NCBI GenBank assembly: GCA_964247055.1 | Contig: OZ176054.1 | Span: forward strand, 1,922,001 to 1,986,000 | Length of the DNA stretch: 64,000 nt | Source of the DNA: Paragordius varius | Taxonomy: Eukaryota; Nematomorpha | Reading direction: 5' to 3' | In this document: piece after piece, positions 24,006-39,000 of the stretch | Position numbering within the stretch: position 1 is the stretch's first letter | Layout: each line of letters opens with the position of its first letter | Notes under the pieces: generated by a model | What the model was told of the DNA's origin: nothing | The model's input: the letters and a program-made list of their open reading frames with translations, nothing else | The model's database searches: none | Made by a program: the position numbers and the translations under genes

Positions 24006-27000
24006 ATGTGCGAGGAAATCGTAAAGAAAAAAGAGCCTCTGTTTTTCTCATATTCTTCAAAATGGTATGTGGATTTAGAAGATTCTGATGTTGAATCTAA
24101 TTACACCGATATTTCATACTTTGAAATCACAGAGGATACAGATATTGACGCCCGATTCAATGTTTATTTGTTATCCAAATCGGGGAAACCCCTATTTTAC
24201 AGGTAATGTTACATTGTTGAATTTCTCATAAAAAACTATTTTTTAATATTTTTCATCACATTTCTGATTTTATTTTGCCCAAAGGCCTTAATCTTTTCTT
24301 GGCCACGGCTCAAAAAGATTGATATTTTGCTGATATTTTTCAATTTATAAATGCTTTAATTTTATCTTCGAAATTATAGTTTTTTTACCCTTGCATTTTT
24401 CTTTAACTATTACCGTGATAGTATATAGGCTTGATTATTAAGTGAAATCTTTATTTTTAATCACAGTCGAAAGAAATGTTTTACTTTTAACAAAAATTTC
24501 TTGAATACAATATGCTAATTTTTATTAGATAAAATGAAATTAATTTCAACAAATTATTAATATTTTATTAATATTAATCATCTACTTTATTTTCAACTAT
24601 ATGTTTTTATGTATATAAATAGATTTGGAGAAGACGAACATATCATACCACTTTTAGGCGTTGCCTACACCCTATTTAATACAATCACTGACCCCGATTT
24701 TGATGATTATTTCAATGAGGAAAGTAATGAAGATGTTATCGACCTTAGCTTACATAGTAATCAACGAATCTTAAATGCCAAAAAAGTTGAAACACTTAAC
24801 CCAAGTCCTTATCTAGTGATATCAGGGACAAGTCAAACCATAATATTTCTGAGTAAAAGCCCGCTACTTTTGATATCAAAATTTGCTAAACCACAGGCTA
24901 ATCACGATGATGATGACATTGATTATAATCCCCAGACGCTACTGACTAATTTGGAGAATGGAATCAAAAATTTAAATAGTATAGTGTAGTGTAGTTTAAT
25001 ATGATATTATTTTTACTATTGGTAAACAAATTTCTTAAAAAAAGTAACGAAACGCAATTTCCTAATATTAAAGTAGATTACATCTTAACCAGATTAATTA
25101 AAATATTTGTTTCATAATTTTTGCTAAACAATAGGGTGAGAAATCTCAAAAAGATTTTACTTTAACACATTTATTGGATACCTATATAAATATATGGCTT
25201 TTCGATATTCCTACCTGAATTATATGCTAAAAATTGTTTAAATCCATTATTATCGCAAAACTTATTTATGCATTTGTAGATAATAAATCCTCGTATGCTT
25301 CGCCATCATTGGGTAGTTCCTCTTGTTTCCAAACTTCGATATACCAACAATTCCTTTGCCTTAAACGTATGCGTGATTTTATTCTTAGTGTAGCAACGCA
25401 AAGCGCCCTTGTCATGGCATATGAAAAGTATCACAATTTCAACCTTAATACATTCCTGGCAGGTTCGGAAAAAATGTTAAATTTTTGGTGTAATCGATTG
25501 GAATCTAATTTGTGCCTAGCACTCTCTGGCATACAATATTTACAATGTAATCCAGTCCTGAGAACTTCTATCCACAAAATTATGGTTCAAGCCGTGGCAG
25601 ATAAGGTTTTTTTTTATTACATTGGATGTATTTTGTTGAAAAAAAAACGTTATTATTTGAACGGGTTGAAAAGTTACAGATTTTTACTTTTAACGATTTT
25701 CCCCCCATTCAGAGAAATATACATGGTGCTTATTAAATAAATTTTTATTAAAATTATGTATTTTATTTGTTTTACAGATTTTACTTAAAAATTAAATAAG
25801 CAAATATAATTTTTTATTTTTTACTTATGTTCATGGCCTTAAATACTCTTGTACTACTTAATTTGAAACCTGTAAGTTTCTTTCATCTATATGCTGAAAA
25901 GTCGATCTTTATTTTTTGTTTAGTGTGGTTGATGATAATCGAATAAGCTATTAAAATTAGTTTTTGGCGCTGCTAATTTAAAATTTGTCCAAAAATAATT
26001 TATTTTATACCTTTTATGTAGAATGTCATTTTTTCCCTGTTGTTACACAAACAATACGTTATAAATTTGGTTCAAAGTGATCCATATGTCCTAACCATTA
26101 CCGATCTCCATCTCCTCATGAATATGGTGGAGAGTTGTGCTTCAACCTTTAAAAGTTCTGAAATAACTTGCACCCCGATATGTCTACCAAATTTTAATTC
26201 AGAGTATGGTTTTTTTTAGTATAAAATAAATAACGCATAATTGGTTTTACTGTTTTTTATATTTTATTTGGAAGCTATAAAAATATTATAGCATTCGATA
26301 ATTTTAATATATAACTTTTGAATCGGTTCTCAAAAAGTAACCTAATTAGTTTTATAATGATATTATCTTTTTTTTATTTTTAGGCAATTTTTAAGCGCCC
26401 ACGTTTCGTATTTGGATGTGCGAAAAAGGTTTTGCCTCATTTTTCTAACGTTTTCATTTGACCATTCCATTGTTTTCCCCAATTTATCAGCCGCCAAAAA
26501 CAGTATTCTTACGGTAAGTTTTATTGTAATTATATTTTCGGTTTCACTAAAGCATATTGGCACTATTTTTAGTGTTTAGCACAAGTGTTACATTGTACTA
26601 ATTAGATAGAGCGTTACGATCAAAAATATCTTATTTTTCATAATAAATTGTAATTTATTATCTCTAAAATGCAAAACAAGGAATAATTTATAGTTCGGAT
26701 CTACCTAGCTATTTCACAATTTATCACTCAATAAATTTTTTTAATATTTATACTATTTCAATAACTATATCTATCCAAACCCAATATATATATATATATA
26801 TATATATATAATGTAGAATTTTAACGATAAAGATCACCTCACCTCCCTTTCAAACATTATTGAAGAGAGGAAACATGTGTACACGATTTCACAACTCAGA
26901 TCTACAAAGCTTGTACATAATTTAACGCTTAGTAACAGTCCTTCTCATAATATCAACTCCTCCACTACAGACCCCAGTAAAAAGGCCAATGTTAAACCCA

Positions 27001-28940
27001 GTAAAGAAAAGATTGGTATTGAGGAACGCTTAACCAATTCAAGTCATGTTTATATCAATGAAGAAAATATTGAACAGCAAAACGACAAATCAAACGAAAA
27101 AAGTAAAAAACATATAAATAGCGATAAAAAAGCGTCGGCTATAAAAATGCAATGCCTACGTCAAATTACACATTTTGTGTATGTGGCTAAGCCTGGGAAT
27201 TATATAACAGCTCCGGTTTTTGAAACGCGTGGCGGTACAACAACAATAATGTCATCACCATCAAATGAGATTTATGATAGAGGTACATACCTTAGTTTTA
27301 GCGCAAAAAAACATTTTTCCAAATATATTTTTGCACTAACTTTTATTATTGTTAATAATGATTATTGAGTTATATTTTGGGTATTTTTTTGGAATTTAGT
27401 ATCCCCAATAAGTCCTATAAAGTGCATCAAAACAATATAATTTTAAAACACAAGTCAAATTTTGCTAGGAGATTTTTAAATAAATTTATCATAATTAAGT
27501 ATCATTAATACCGAAAAAATCTGTTTATACTACGTTAATATATTCGTAAATAAAAATCGTAAATATTACTTTTAATAATCAAAACTCTATTTAGAAAGGA
27601 AATCTACATCTACACCCACGTCCCAATATGCATGTATCAATGAAGAGTCACCCTTAACAACGGGTCAAAAACGACAAATTTACATGGCATATTGTGACCT
27701 TAAATCTCGGCTTCTTACAATCCCTCCCGATTCTTTTGTGTATTCGGATTTGATGCCCAAAACTAATTCGCACACCACAGCCAAACATGTTGGAACTAAA
27801 ATGAATAAAAAATTTGATAAAAATAAAGATATGCCCCCTTATGTCATTCCAATAAAGTAATTTTTACTAAGAAAAAAACAATACAAGCGATAATTTTTTG
27901 CAAAGATAGCTACTCATATCTTAAGAATGCGAAAGATTATTTTCAGTCGGTTGTTTTTTTTACCAAAATCAACTCTTATAGATAATTTTTCTGTTTTTTT
28001 CGTCCTTTTATTAAACTTGTATTTCGTTTTTATCTCATTTAGTTTTGCTACTAGCGCATTTGACATTGATTGTTTACGACGCCATAACTCTCCTCTCACA
28101 TGTTCAGACCACCAAATTAAACAATCTCACATTGAAGACAGTTTCCAAAAGATTAACATTGCGCACCTCAATGACCAAATCAAAAGTGAAAACCCAACCA
28201 AATTTGCATCTATCCTTGCGTCACCACAAAATTTCCTCAGTTCTATCTTCAGTTCTGGAGATATCGATGCGACGACACCCTCTCATAATCCACCTTTAAA
28301 ATCTAATTCTTTATTGCATTTACCAACATCACAGCCCTTTGATAATAATGGTCAAAATGCATCCTTAAATTCATCGCATCTCTTGACAAATCTTGCTGGT
28401 AAAACTGGAACTGGTAATGAAAATATATCATTCATACAAATTAGCTTATCGGATGGAATTGCGTGTTGTTGGGTACATATATAAATTTTGTACGTTCAAA
28501 TTTTAAAGACAAATATTTTTTTCATAAAGAAAACCATACATTTACCCTGATTATTTCTATTATACCTAATGATTACAATGGGTTAAATGTGTAATTATGT
28601 GTGTTACCAATTTACATCTCTAAAATTTATTTCGCATTCTAAAATGGTAGGTTATATTAAAAAAATTAAGGCTTAGAAAAGTGTGGCTGTTTTATTTGTC
28701 TTTTAAATTTTACGTTTTTTCTTTATATATCAGATTTTTACTAAAACCTTTTTTCAATTTTTCATAGTGATTATCTTCTTTTGAGTATTTTATATTAAAT
28801 TTTAGAAAGAATTAAGGTACGAATTGTATGCTTATTTCAAACCTTCCGCCACAGATTCTGATATAGCCGTCATAAAACAATGCATAGTTAAATGGGTACA
28901 ACAGGATTACAAGAATTTATTCCCATTAATAAATTTATGA
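24006..28940 (+). CDS. MON1: MON1, vacuolar fusion / Rab7 GEF subunit (827 aa)
   Basis: Exons: 24006-24202, 24623-24978, 25280-25605, 26022-26203, 26384-26513, 26817-27282, 27595-27856, 28043-28472, 28806-28940; phases close to 827 codons plus stop. MON1 pairs with CCZ1 to activate Rab7 during early-to-late endosome conversion. Family landmarks appear in order: the first longin domain (VYLLSKSGKPLFYR, residues about 53-66, then GVAYTLFNTI); TLLTNLENG and the NTFLAGSEKML block; SLLLHKQY with TDLHLLMNMVES and CTPICLPNFNSEQFLSAHVSYL in longin 2; the RGG-like linker; QITHFVYVAKPGNYITAPVF in longin 3; and the C-terminal KWVQQDYKNLFPL. Human MON1A/B are about 550-650 residues. The extra length here is Asn/Ser/Lys-rich sequence at about 430-490 and in exon 8 (about 640-765). 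Polyadenylation signal AATAAA lies at 28986-28991. The plus-strand neighbour LIN9 ends 4.1 kb upstream, so the two are not an obvious operon. Confidence 0.93.
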
Positions 28941-28985
28941 TAATTATCAAAGGATTTGTGAAAATTAAAGTTAAAGTGTATGCAC

Positions 28986-28991
28986 AATAAA
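28986..28991 (+). terminator. MON1 polyadenylation signal AATAAA
   Basis: A canonical AATAAA hexamer 46 nt after the MON1 stop codon. Confidence 0.6.
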
Positions 28992-29571
28992 ATGCAATAC
29001 TCAATTTTGTACGGTACAACCTGTATTTATAATCAGACCAAATATATTCTTTATTATTTAAAATAAATGTCATATCATATCATTTATAAGTTATGTGTGT
29101 TCATTTTTTGTTTTGAAGCTGTCCGCGGCCCGCGCGTGTGTCATGCTCGTTATTTTTTTTTTAGTCTATATTTGGATGACGGTAAATTAAATTTTTTATA
29201 ATGCTGTATATCTTTATTAACCATTATTCCTACAAGAATTATAATAATTTTAACCTAGATCAATTATAAAATTGCAGTAAAATACCAATTTCATTGTTAA
29301 ATGCTTAGATAAAATCAAAGAAAGTATATATTTAATGATTAAATCTTTTTGCCATTGTATTAAGATCGGAATCGCTGTGATTTCTGACCGGTTATATAAA
29401 TTATCCCTTTTTATAAATTTCACAACTTAAAAATATTCAACATGTCTAAGGGTGATTAACAACATTTTGTGTAAATAGAACTTTGTGACAAACGTTTGAC
29501 TGTAATAAATGCGATTTAAATTAAATTGGTATTTTCTAACTATGTTAATACTAGTTTATCTTTCCACTTTT

Positions 29572-30066
29572 TGTCCTTTACCTTTTGGGGTAGTTTTATA
29601 TCTCAGAGCTCAATTTTGTTAATTAACTACAGTTTTGAAAGTTGTTTTAGTTAAAATTTGATTATCATACATTGTTCTCATTTAATAAAAAAAAGTTTAA
29701 ATTTTTTACAGTCTTGTGACTTCTAGAATCTAAAATTAGGACAGCTGTGAATCGCTATTGAAACAAACAGCTGATATTAAAATGAAAATATATCAAGTTT
29801 TTGCTGCTAAAATGATGCCTACAAGCTTTTTAAAATTAATTACATTTATTCGGGCAATTTAGTAAAAATTTATAGAAATAAATGGCGGCAAAAGGGGTTG
29901 AGCATTTTTTACATTTAATTTTTTAAAACAAATTTTTATATAATGCGTTTAAAAGACTAAAAGAAAGCATATTTTGGATTCGGCTTAATACATTAAATCC
30001 TTTTTAAAATATTTAAATTTTAAATCGCTCTGAAATATAAAACTACCCCAAAAGGTAACGGAGCGT
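29572..30066. mobile_element. MITE with ~35-bp inverted ends (CCTTTTGGGGTAG)
   Basis: The left end CCTTTTGGGGTAGTTTTATA (29581-29600), followed by TCTCAGAGC, is mirrored by GCTCTGAAATATAAAACTAC then CCCAAAAGG near 30027-30055. The inverted ends are about 35 bp with a few mismatches. The core is A+T-rich without a coding frame. No target duplication is certain. Confidence 0.7.
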
Positions 30067-30732
30067 TAATTATTTGTTTATTACCTACATTCATTGGTTG
30101 GTTCTGTAAAAAGGAAACGCTGTTTTGGTCATAGTGGGATTAAATTTTTTAATATATATAATGTAGAATTACAAAATTTATTAGTTTCCTAATTCTGTCT
30201 TAAATTGGTGTAGTCAAAATAAACTATTAAAAAAACACAATAACTTAGATACAAGAGTTACGCCAAGAAAATTCCAAATTATCCAAAAAACCTTTTGCAT
30301 AATGCATTAATTACAAAAAAATATTCTATAAAGAAAAACACATATTAATATTCATTAAGAATAATAAAATGTTTATTAGTCTTTTAAACTTTCGCTTGGA
30401 TTATAATAATTTTAATCACAAAATTGTATTTGTGTTGATTATGCTTTAATGTTCATTTATCTGGAAAATTTTATTACTTGAAGTGAAGAGAAAAATTTAA
30501 TCATTAATATTTATTCTTTTTTAATAAATTATCGGCTTATGATTGAATTATCAATTAAGATTTTATGTTTTTTATTTTGGAATGTAGCTTAAAACTTATG
30601 TAAATAAGAGATGGTAAAGGCATGTCTTATATTTATGGCTTTATTAAATAATATTATGGTTTAAACTAAATTATTTTTATTTAAAAATATGTCACCGCTT
30701 ATATTTTTGCTTTTAGGGCTGATAATTCATTT

Positions 30733-31025
30733 TTATACCATTTAGAATTTAAATTCACCCTTGAAGAATTCATCACCCTTGAACAATCAAATTCACCCTA
30801 AAAATAAATTATGTGCTTTCGGGTTAATCTCATTATTAATATGAAATATATTTTTATGGTTTAGTTTATTATTTTTCAGTATTATTTTAATACAAACAAA
30901 ATTTTTAGAAATATGAAAAAATATAGGCAACATTATTTTAGGGTGAATTATGGTTCGAGGGTGAATTTAAATTGTTCAAGGGTAAATTTAATTGTTTATG
31001 GGTGAATTTGAAGTGTAAATGGTAT
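30733..31025. mobile_element. MITE, CACCCTT-repeat family, copy B
   Basis: Begins TATACCATTTAGAATTTAAA and ends TTTGAAGTGTAAATGGTATA. Both ends carry several copies of the ~22-bp motif (TTCACCCTTGAACAATCAAA on the left, its reverse complement on the right). The core block GGTTAATCTCATTATTAATA is shared with copies A and C in either orientation. Confidence 0.75.
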
Positions 31026-33557
31026 ATATAAAATCAAAGAGCAATGTGGTAAAATACCTAATGTATTTGACAAATATTGGTTTGCATTGTAAAAAGGCTT
31101 GAGCTCTAAAAACCCAACGTTTGAAATATCTCCTTTTGCTAAAAATGTTTTTACAATAAAACATAAACTGAGAAACATATGTTGATAGAAGTTAAAAATT
31201 CATAATAGCGAATTTTTATGATAAATTTCAAATTTAAATATGTTTATTATGTATTAATGTGTTTGAAACATAATTTTATCGTTAATGTTAGACCTTATTT
31301 AACACAAAAAACGTTGTTTGCTTGTTTAAAATCCGTCGAATAAATTTTTATAGTTGTAAAATAGATGTCAAGATCAAATATAAAAAATATGGTTTTTTAA
31401 AAATGAAAATTATTTTTGCGTATTTTTTCGCAATAAATACATGTTTTATCTGTTAAATTATGTAAAAATTGGAATATAATTCATATACTAACGGTATATT
31501 CTATATTTAAACTTTGTATTAGGCTATAAAATAAATATTATGTTTTAATGCCCAACACCCTAATCGTGATGAGGAAACTGTAAGTATATTTAATTGGATA
31601 AATAAAATTGAAATTAAATATTATGATAGGTAAATGACTTACTTTAAATTATATTTAATTGTGTTTAAATACATAGGATTGGGTTGAACCGTGACGTAAA
31701 CGCTTTTAAAAATAATTATGATTTTTTAACATATGTTTACCATTACAACATAAGCATAATGGTGTAAAACTCTTTCATTTTTTAACAAATTTCGAATTTT
31801 TAAAATTATTATTTTGTTTGTCATTACCAATGTTATTTCTGCAATGTTAAATATATTTCTGATGATGGTATTGATTGACTGGTTGATATCCAATAAAAAA
31901 CCGCAGTTCTTTGATATAAAAGTTAACCATTTGTAGCCAAATTTAATCACTGAAGCTATATAAATAACTATGTTTTAGATAAGAAAAAAACGTATTGATC
32001 TTTTCGCACAGCTATATTTTCCAATTTTTGCTATTAACTCAGGGACCTTAGTTGACTCGGTCAAATTTTGTTATTTTACATTATTTTTGGTTTCTGCTAC
32101 ATATATTTTGAATTTGCAATCTGGAGTACTATTTATCCTATTGTACATCGATGGATCATGATCTATTCTATATCATTATCCCAAGTAATGCTGCTTTCAG
32201 GCGTGATTTAAAAATATATAAACCACCAAATTCTATTCTGCGTTAATAACGTAATATAATTATTAAAAATATATGAAATTCTTGAGTATTAAAAAAAATG
32301 CGAAAAGCCCTTTCATAATTTCGACATTCATTGGTTAAGTGTTTAAGTCATACTAACGCGCTTTAATTATTTTGTAATACGCAACGATATATGTGATATT
32401 TTTGTAATTGACATTTTTAGCCTACGTTTCCGTTGTCGCATTTTTAGGTTACATACTTTAAACACGCACAGCTAAAACTAACACACATCAAATACATACA
32501 AATTGAATGATACATTATACCTAATAAACAATTTTATTATTTGATATTTAGTAATAACTCAATATTTACAAAAAAAGCCGGGCGATCATATATATTTGAT
32601 GATGATAATCATACGAAAACAAAATTTTTTACAATCAAAAACATTGATTTAAGTAGAAGCTTTACACGTTTATGGTGTTATTTTTTTCATTCAAAAAGTT
32701 AATGAAAAAAAAAGATTACGTTAATTATATTTTGATATATAGTTCTAGAGTTACCAACTTACTTTGATCATGCTACCATTTTTATGTTAATATATCAATA
32801 ATATAGCTATTTTTTTCACATTCACAAATTTGTAATGTATAAATTGATCAATTTTAATATGCTTGTCTGTAATACATATATACATACATATACATAATGT
32901 GTGTTTATTTGAACAAATTTTTTTTACCTGCCTTCGTAATGTAGTGTAAGTAAGGGTTGGTTGGTATAAGAAGCAGTAAAAATAGTAAGTAAGGTGTATA
33001 GAGAGAGAGAACTAGCTGGTAATGTTTTATTTTATTTTTTTCTCAAATTTTTGATTTTTTTAGCTATCATTTCGTAATTATTTCAATATATTTGGAATTT
33101 TGAGTAATTTTTTTAAAAATTGGGATTTATTCGCTTGAGTTATTAAAATCACATCACCATTCCCATATCGCTAAAGGTAAATAAAAAGATTAATATTTTA
33201 TATTAAATGTTAAAACCAAACTAAACGTATATAGAAATTTGTATTATTTTAAGTTTTAAATCCTTTCGAATCCTTAAACTAAATACAATATTTATCATGA
33301 GAATTTGAGAATAAGCTTTCCATCTATTAACGGCTTTTGTATTGAATTTTTTATTGGGATTAAACTTTTATATTATTTTAATGGATATATACATATCTAA
33401 AATTTGGAACATTTATCATTTCAGAAAATCATTATAACCAATATACCAAAATATATTTTAAAATAGGCGTTTTTATTTTTTTGAATGGGATTTTATTGAA
33501 ATTCTTTATGGAGAATTATGTATGAAATTATTTGTAATGCAACACCATTAATTAAAA

Positions 33558-33950
33558 CAGGGTTGTCCAACACAAATAGCTTCGTGAGCCACATTTTTTT
33601 AAAAAATCCCGGTGGCAGCATTCGAAGCATATATGGGCATTCATATGCATTTTTTATATCTAAACATATGGCTGCAAAATTCAAACGCAATATAACATCT
33701 TTTAGTTCTTGCCAATTGAATAGACTTATTTAAAAAAAATTATTTGAAAAATATCAATTTATAAATATCCAAATTTTTCGTGGATAGGGCCGCATTTAGA
33801 TACCAAAAAATATTTTTACACAAAGTTTATACAATTATTTAATTTAAGGCGGTGACAATGTTTATTTGAACCTATTATCATCTCACAATAACTTAAAATA
33901 GGTCTAAATTGTTGGGATGATTCTTAAAAGTTGGAATATCCTCGTTTATG
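33558..33950. mobile_element. Probable hAT-derived fragment
   Basis: CAGGGTTGTCCAAC at 33558-33571 is a typical hAT left end. A weaker inverted match, GTTGGAATATCCTC, lies at 33930-33943. Between them is the GAGCCACATTTTT block common in such elements. No clean 8-bp duplication is visible. A 71-codon frame inside (33518-33733) is not a transposase. Confidence 0.45.
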
Positions 33951-36086
33951 AACCCTTAGTTTAAACACAACAATAATGTATAAAATATACATCCAAAACC
34001 CGTGAGTTAAAATGAAAAATATTTATAAATAAAAGTTTCAATATGATAGCGTTATAACAATTTGCTCTTGCATCAAATTAAATAAACAAATTATAATTTC
34101 TAGGCTAAAAACTTTTTTTATTGGAACCACTGTTAAATTTAAGATGTAAATCCCAAATTTAATATAACTTGTGAAGAGTTTTGATTAAACAGGTAAATAC
34201 AGCGTTTTTGAAATACATAATCGGTATAAAAGACACATATAAAATATATTTATACTGGATAATTATTATTATTGATGTCATATGAATATAAATTTATTGA
34301 TTAGATTAAGAAAATATAATAATGATTTGATTTGCATAAAAAAGAAAGAAGCCATTAAAGAAATCATCAAATAAAATTGTTTTATGTTAAAATATGCAAA
34401 TAGGAGCAGGACTCTATACTTAAATGGATGGCATGATCCTTATAAAATATATGTATAAACAGTAGAGTATGGTATCAAGAAAACTTTGTCCAATATTAAT
34501 AAAAAAATTAATGTTAAAATATAAGAAAAAATTGTTTAATTCAACCATTTGTTGTTTATTACCATACATTACTGTATAAGCAAAAAGTTTAAACAGGTAA
34601 ATAAAGAGCCACCATAAGATAATTTTATTAAAATTTTTTAAATGTTAATTTTAATCATAACACTCTCATTTTTTATGGTATAATTAAATTTATTTTTTTT
34701 ATTGTTTTTTTTGAACAAAATATATAATTATTATCCATTATTATTTATTCAATCAATAAAATTATTTTTTTATTTATTACCATTTAAGGTATACGTTGCT
34801 CAAAATTTTACCAGTTCTCCCAATAAAACCAGCTCTAAATTTCTCAGAAAAAGAAAAAAGATATAAACATTAATTATTTTGTTACATTTTCACCTGTAAT
34901 TTACGAAAGTTTATTGCCTGATTAATATATCATTTTGCAATATTTTTTGATATAGATTATATTATTTTGAATTGACTTCATCATTAATTATTCAGAATTA
35001 TCAAATATTTATTACATCATATAGCTAGCTATCCCTATATCGTTTGTATCTTAATTATATAAAATTGAAAACTAAGCAAATTATACCAGGTAATGTTTAT
35101 ACGTTTCAAAATTTAGCTGATACGATATATAATATTGATTTGATAGCTTTTTTTTATTTCCATAACAATTAAAAATTATTAAATTCCTATACTTAGGTAT
35201 TTACCCTGTTTTTTGTTAATATATTAAAACAAAATTAACTGTACTCAATATGTATCAAACAATACTTTAAAAGCTCGATAAGAAATAGTGTAAAATAAAT
35301 TTTCAGTTGGTTTTAATTTTCTACACTTCTAAACTTAAAAGTAATTATGCGTCATCTTGGGAAAATTAGAATATGGTGATTGAATGCATGAAGTGGAAAA
35401 TAAATTTGAGAATGCCATCAAATCTAATTTTCTTGTGATACGTTTTTTAGCCATTTATCAAACACAAAATTATCGCTTTTCCCATGATTTCTCGCTTTCA
35501 TGACCGGAATGGATAAGATTTTTATCTTATTGAATTAAGAGTGGATTTATAAACACTTTAATGATGTTTTATATTCCATTTAAAATACCAGCTAAGGGAG
35601 GCTATTTGATTAAGAGTTAATATGGGGCATTTAAATTTTTTCAATATTTAGTATTGACAATTAAGATTTTTATTTTGGGATTTAATAACACTATATACTG
35701 AAAAATATTTCAAAAGAAATCTTACATATTACATATTTAAAAATTTTAAAATGTCATCTTTTAACAAAGAAGTGCCTAACAATTTTTTATAACAATTATA
35801 TTAGCCTGATGATGTTGTGTACAATCAGTTAAGGAATGCAATTGGTGGTTAAGAAAAGGTGAAAAAAAATCTAATGACCTTTTTTAGACAACATTTTATG
35901 GATAATGGTTAATAGATATAATAATGTAATCAACTAATATCACCAATTCTGGTTTTTAATTATCACATGATTATTCTTTTATATTTCATTTTTATAGGAT
36001 AGGTTATTAACGCAATCATCATCACAATATTTGAATTCACAACCACGAAATATCTATTTCCCTGAAAAAATTTACAATAAGCCTTT

Positions 36087-39000
36087 ATGTCAAAACCAAT
36101 CGAAAAAAATAACGATGATATTGAAACTTTTGTTATGAACGGTCCCTCAGAAAATGACACAATACAACAACAAAACGAAGATGGAAGTGACAGTGATGGC
36201 GTTTTCAGAAAATCATCGATAACAGAAACCAATACCAAAATTTTTAATAAGGCAGTGGCTAATAAAACTAAAGCCCCACAATATTTGATCATATTAAATG
36301 TCAAAAACCATTTAAATACAGAAAACAACATGGTGAATTCTGTCGTCTACCAACAACCGGTTATTTCTTCTGACGAAAATAATTTGCAATTATTGGAAGT
36401 TTGTGTGTTTGATGTTAGAGCTCGGGAGGTATTTAACATATGTATTTTTTTTATATACGTGCAAAGCTTTGTCTATCATTAGTTAGTTAATTAGTTAATA
36501 TAGCTATATCAATCTCTTTTAAAATTGGGTGTTGTACAATTATATATACTCTTTTATAATAATATCGGTTTTTATAATTTTGGTACGAAAATAGAAAATT
36601 AATTATGTACAACTAACCTACCTGCAACTCACCAGGTTGGAAAGAAAGAAGATGTACATAAAAATTGTTCTCATTTTGTAGCGAGTCAAGGTCAACCAAC
36701 ATTACATCAGTTTTTCGTGTTTATTTAATAGATTATATAATATAGTGAGTTAAACTGAATATAAATAGCAATAATTAATAAAAACTTTATTAAAATATTA
36801 TGAACGGGCCATGTATGTTTTTTAGAATCATTTTAGAAATAACCGCCATCAAGAATACAAAGTATGAATGAATTGTTTTAAAAGATGATAAGGCATAATT
36901 AAAGTATATGGTGTAGTATCGTAATTCGTTTGAAAATTAAATGCTCCAATTTTTTAGTTATGCATTTTGAATATCAAAAGTTAAAGTGGGCAACATGCAT
37001 CCTTTCCTCTCATTCATTTATATGATATATAATAATTAATAATTTTTGATGTAAGTTCAAAATCAAGCGATTGATACTGAAAACTTTTTTTGCTTGAAAT
37101 TTAGTTTTATGTATAGAAGCGTACCTAGCTACTTGGATTTATTATATTTTTAGTCAAAGGATAGTATGATTGGTATTTCAAAATTTATTTATTTGTTCAT
37201 TATAAATTGTTTTATAATATGTTTACCGATTAGGTTATATAATTGGATCTTTCAATTTTTATTAAAATATCGACTATCGAGCAATTGGTTTTAATACTTA
37301 AAAGATCTAACGTTTTTTAAACTTATATCATTATCATTTTATTTTTTCGCATCCAATATTACATATTGTCAAAAGTTAAATACTTGGCTTTAAGTAAATG
37401 TCACAATCAAAGAGCCAGCTCAGGCTTAAGTGAATGTCTTTTCCAAATAAGACTTTTCAAATTAAAATAATTGATATATTTTAATTTTTACAAATATTTG
37501 GCCAAATTTTTAATGTTTTGTGAATATTTTCAATTATCGTTTGAAAATATATTGAAGCGTGCGTGATATTTATTAATAGATAATACTGATCTCTTAAAAA
37601 TGAAGCTTTAGTTTATGTAACAAAAACTTGGTTTGTAATATATTCATCTTTCAAATTAAAAAGACACATAGTAAGTTATAACTAAATGTTAAGTAGGATT
37701 GATGCTATTTTCACTAAAAAATGAAATTATAAAGACAAAATGTAAAAACATAAAGACAAATATTTAATTTTCAAAAGTGTATACTTTTTAAATTTGGTTT
37801 TTCAAATCATTGTTTTATACTGCATATTTTGAAATATAGATGTTACTTGCACAATCAATTATTTCAAAATTGTAATTAAATAGTCTATAGCAAAACAAAA
37901 AATTTTGTTAGTCTGCCCGTTTGTCTGTATGATTTTTTACTGTAAAGGCTCATCCCATTTCGTTTTGTAAACCAGCACAGAAAATGTGTAATTCTGGAGT
38001 TGTAAGATTTGTTGTATGACTTAAGAGTATTTGATTAAACTATTTGAGATGCTTTTTTAAACTGCAGTGTATTAATCGCGCAACTCTATACCAGTAATAA
38101 ACTGGATGTAGCAGGATATTGCGATATTTGGCAATATAATTACAATTTTGATAAAATTTTTAAATTTCTGTAAGCAGAGTAAAACAATCAAATGATTTGA
38201 TTAAAAGTATTACGTTTCATATAAAATAAATATATTACTTATATAACTTTGTTTGTTTAGTCTGGAACTTGTTAACTATTAAAGTATTTTGAAAAATAAT
38301 ACTACAAAATTAAAAAAAAATTTGAACGTGTTGTATTTTGCCGTGAGTTAAACATCTAAATTGAAATGATTTTAACAGCACACCTCTGCATTATAATACC
38401 ACCCTTTTCACTCATATTTAAATTTAATAGGTTTACATAGTTAGAACTTAAGCTACCAAATTTGAAGATTAAATTTTAGAAATATCGTTTAAGAGAAGAT
38501 ATCGTTTTATTTTAAATTATTAAAAATATAAATAGTTTTAATTGATTTGTTAGGTATATTGTAAGAGGGCGCTAATTGCATAAAATGCTCTATAAAATAG
38601 CTGCCAGATAAACTAAAGACTTTTATTACGTCTAGTTTGATTAATAATTACATGGATTTTACAGTGGTCTTATATGGTTCCGAAAATCAAAAAAACGAGA
38701 AAACTATTTTCCGATATAATGTAACACATAATCGCGGCGACTTTTAAATTTATAAGTCCACTTTTAAAAAATTCAAACAACTAAGTTTTAAGGTGCCTAC
38801 TTATTAAAATTAATAAATAAAAAGTTTCTTCAAGTGTTTGAAAGGATGAACGTTTGACAAAAATATTTAACATGGATGTATTGTGTAGCTTCAAGGCTTT
38901 CTAAATGTTTTTTTATGTATTACATAGAGGGCAACCACAAGTCACAAAAATTTCGTAAGCAAATAAGGGTCAATGGTTTTGAAAACTCCACTTTTTGTAT

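Larger units (their letters stand above)
28941..35998. other. Intergenic, MON1 to ESRP
   Basis: Seven kilobases with no supported gene. The sequence is A+T-rich and holds the MITEs at 29572-30066 and 30733-31025, a hAT-like left end at 33558, and a short G+C spot (CCGCGGCCCGCGCG, about 29128-29141). The longest open frames are below 75 codons and look like chance. Confidence 0.5.

Noticed and set aside
33518-33733. 71-codon frame and its antisense partner
   Set aside because: They overlap the hAT-like fragment starting at 33558 and show no protein motif.
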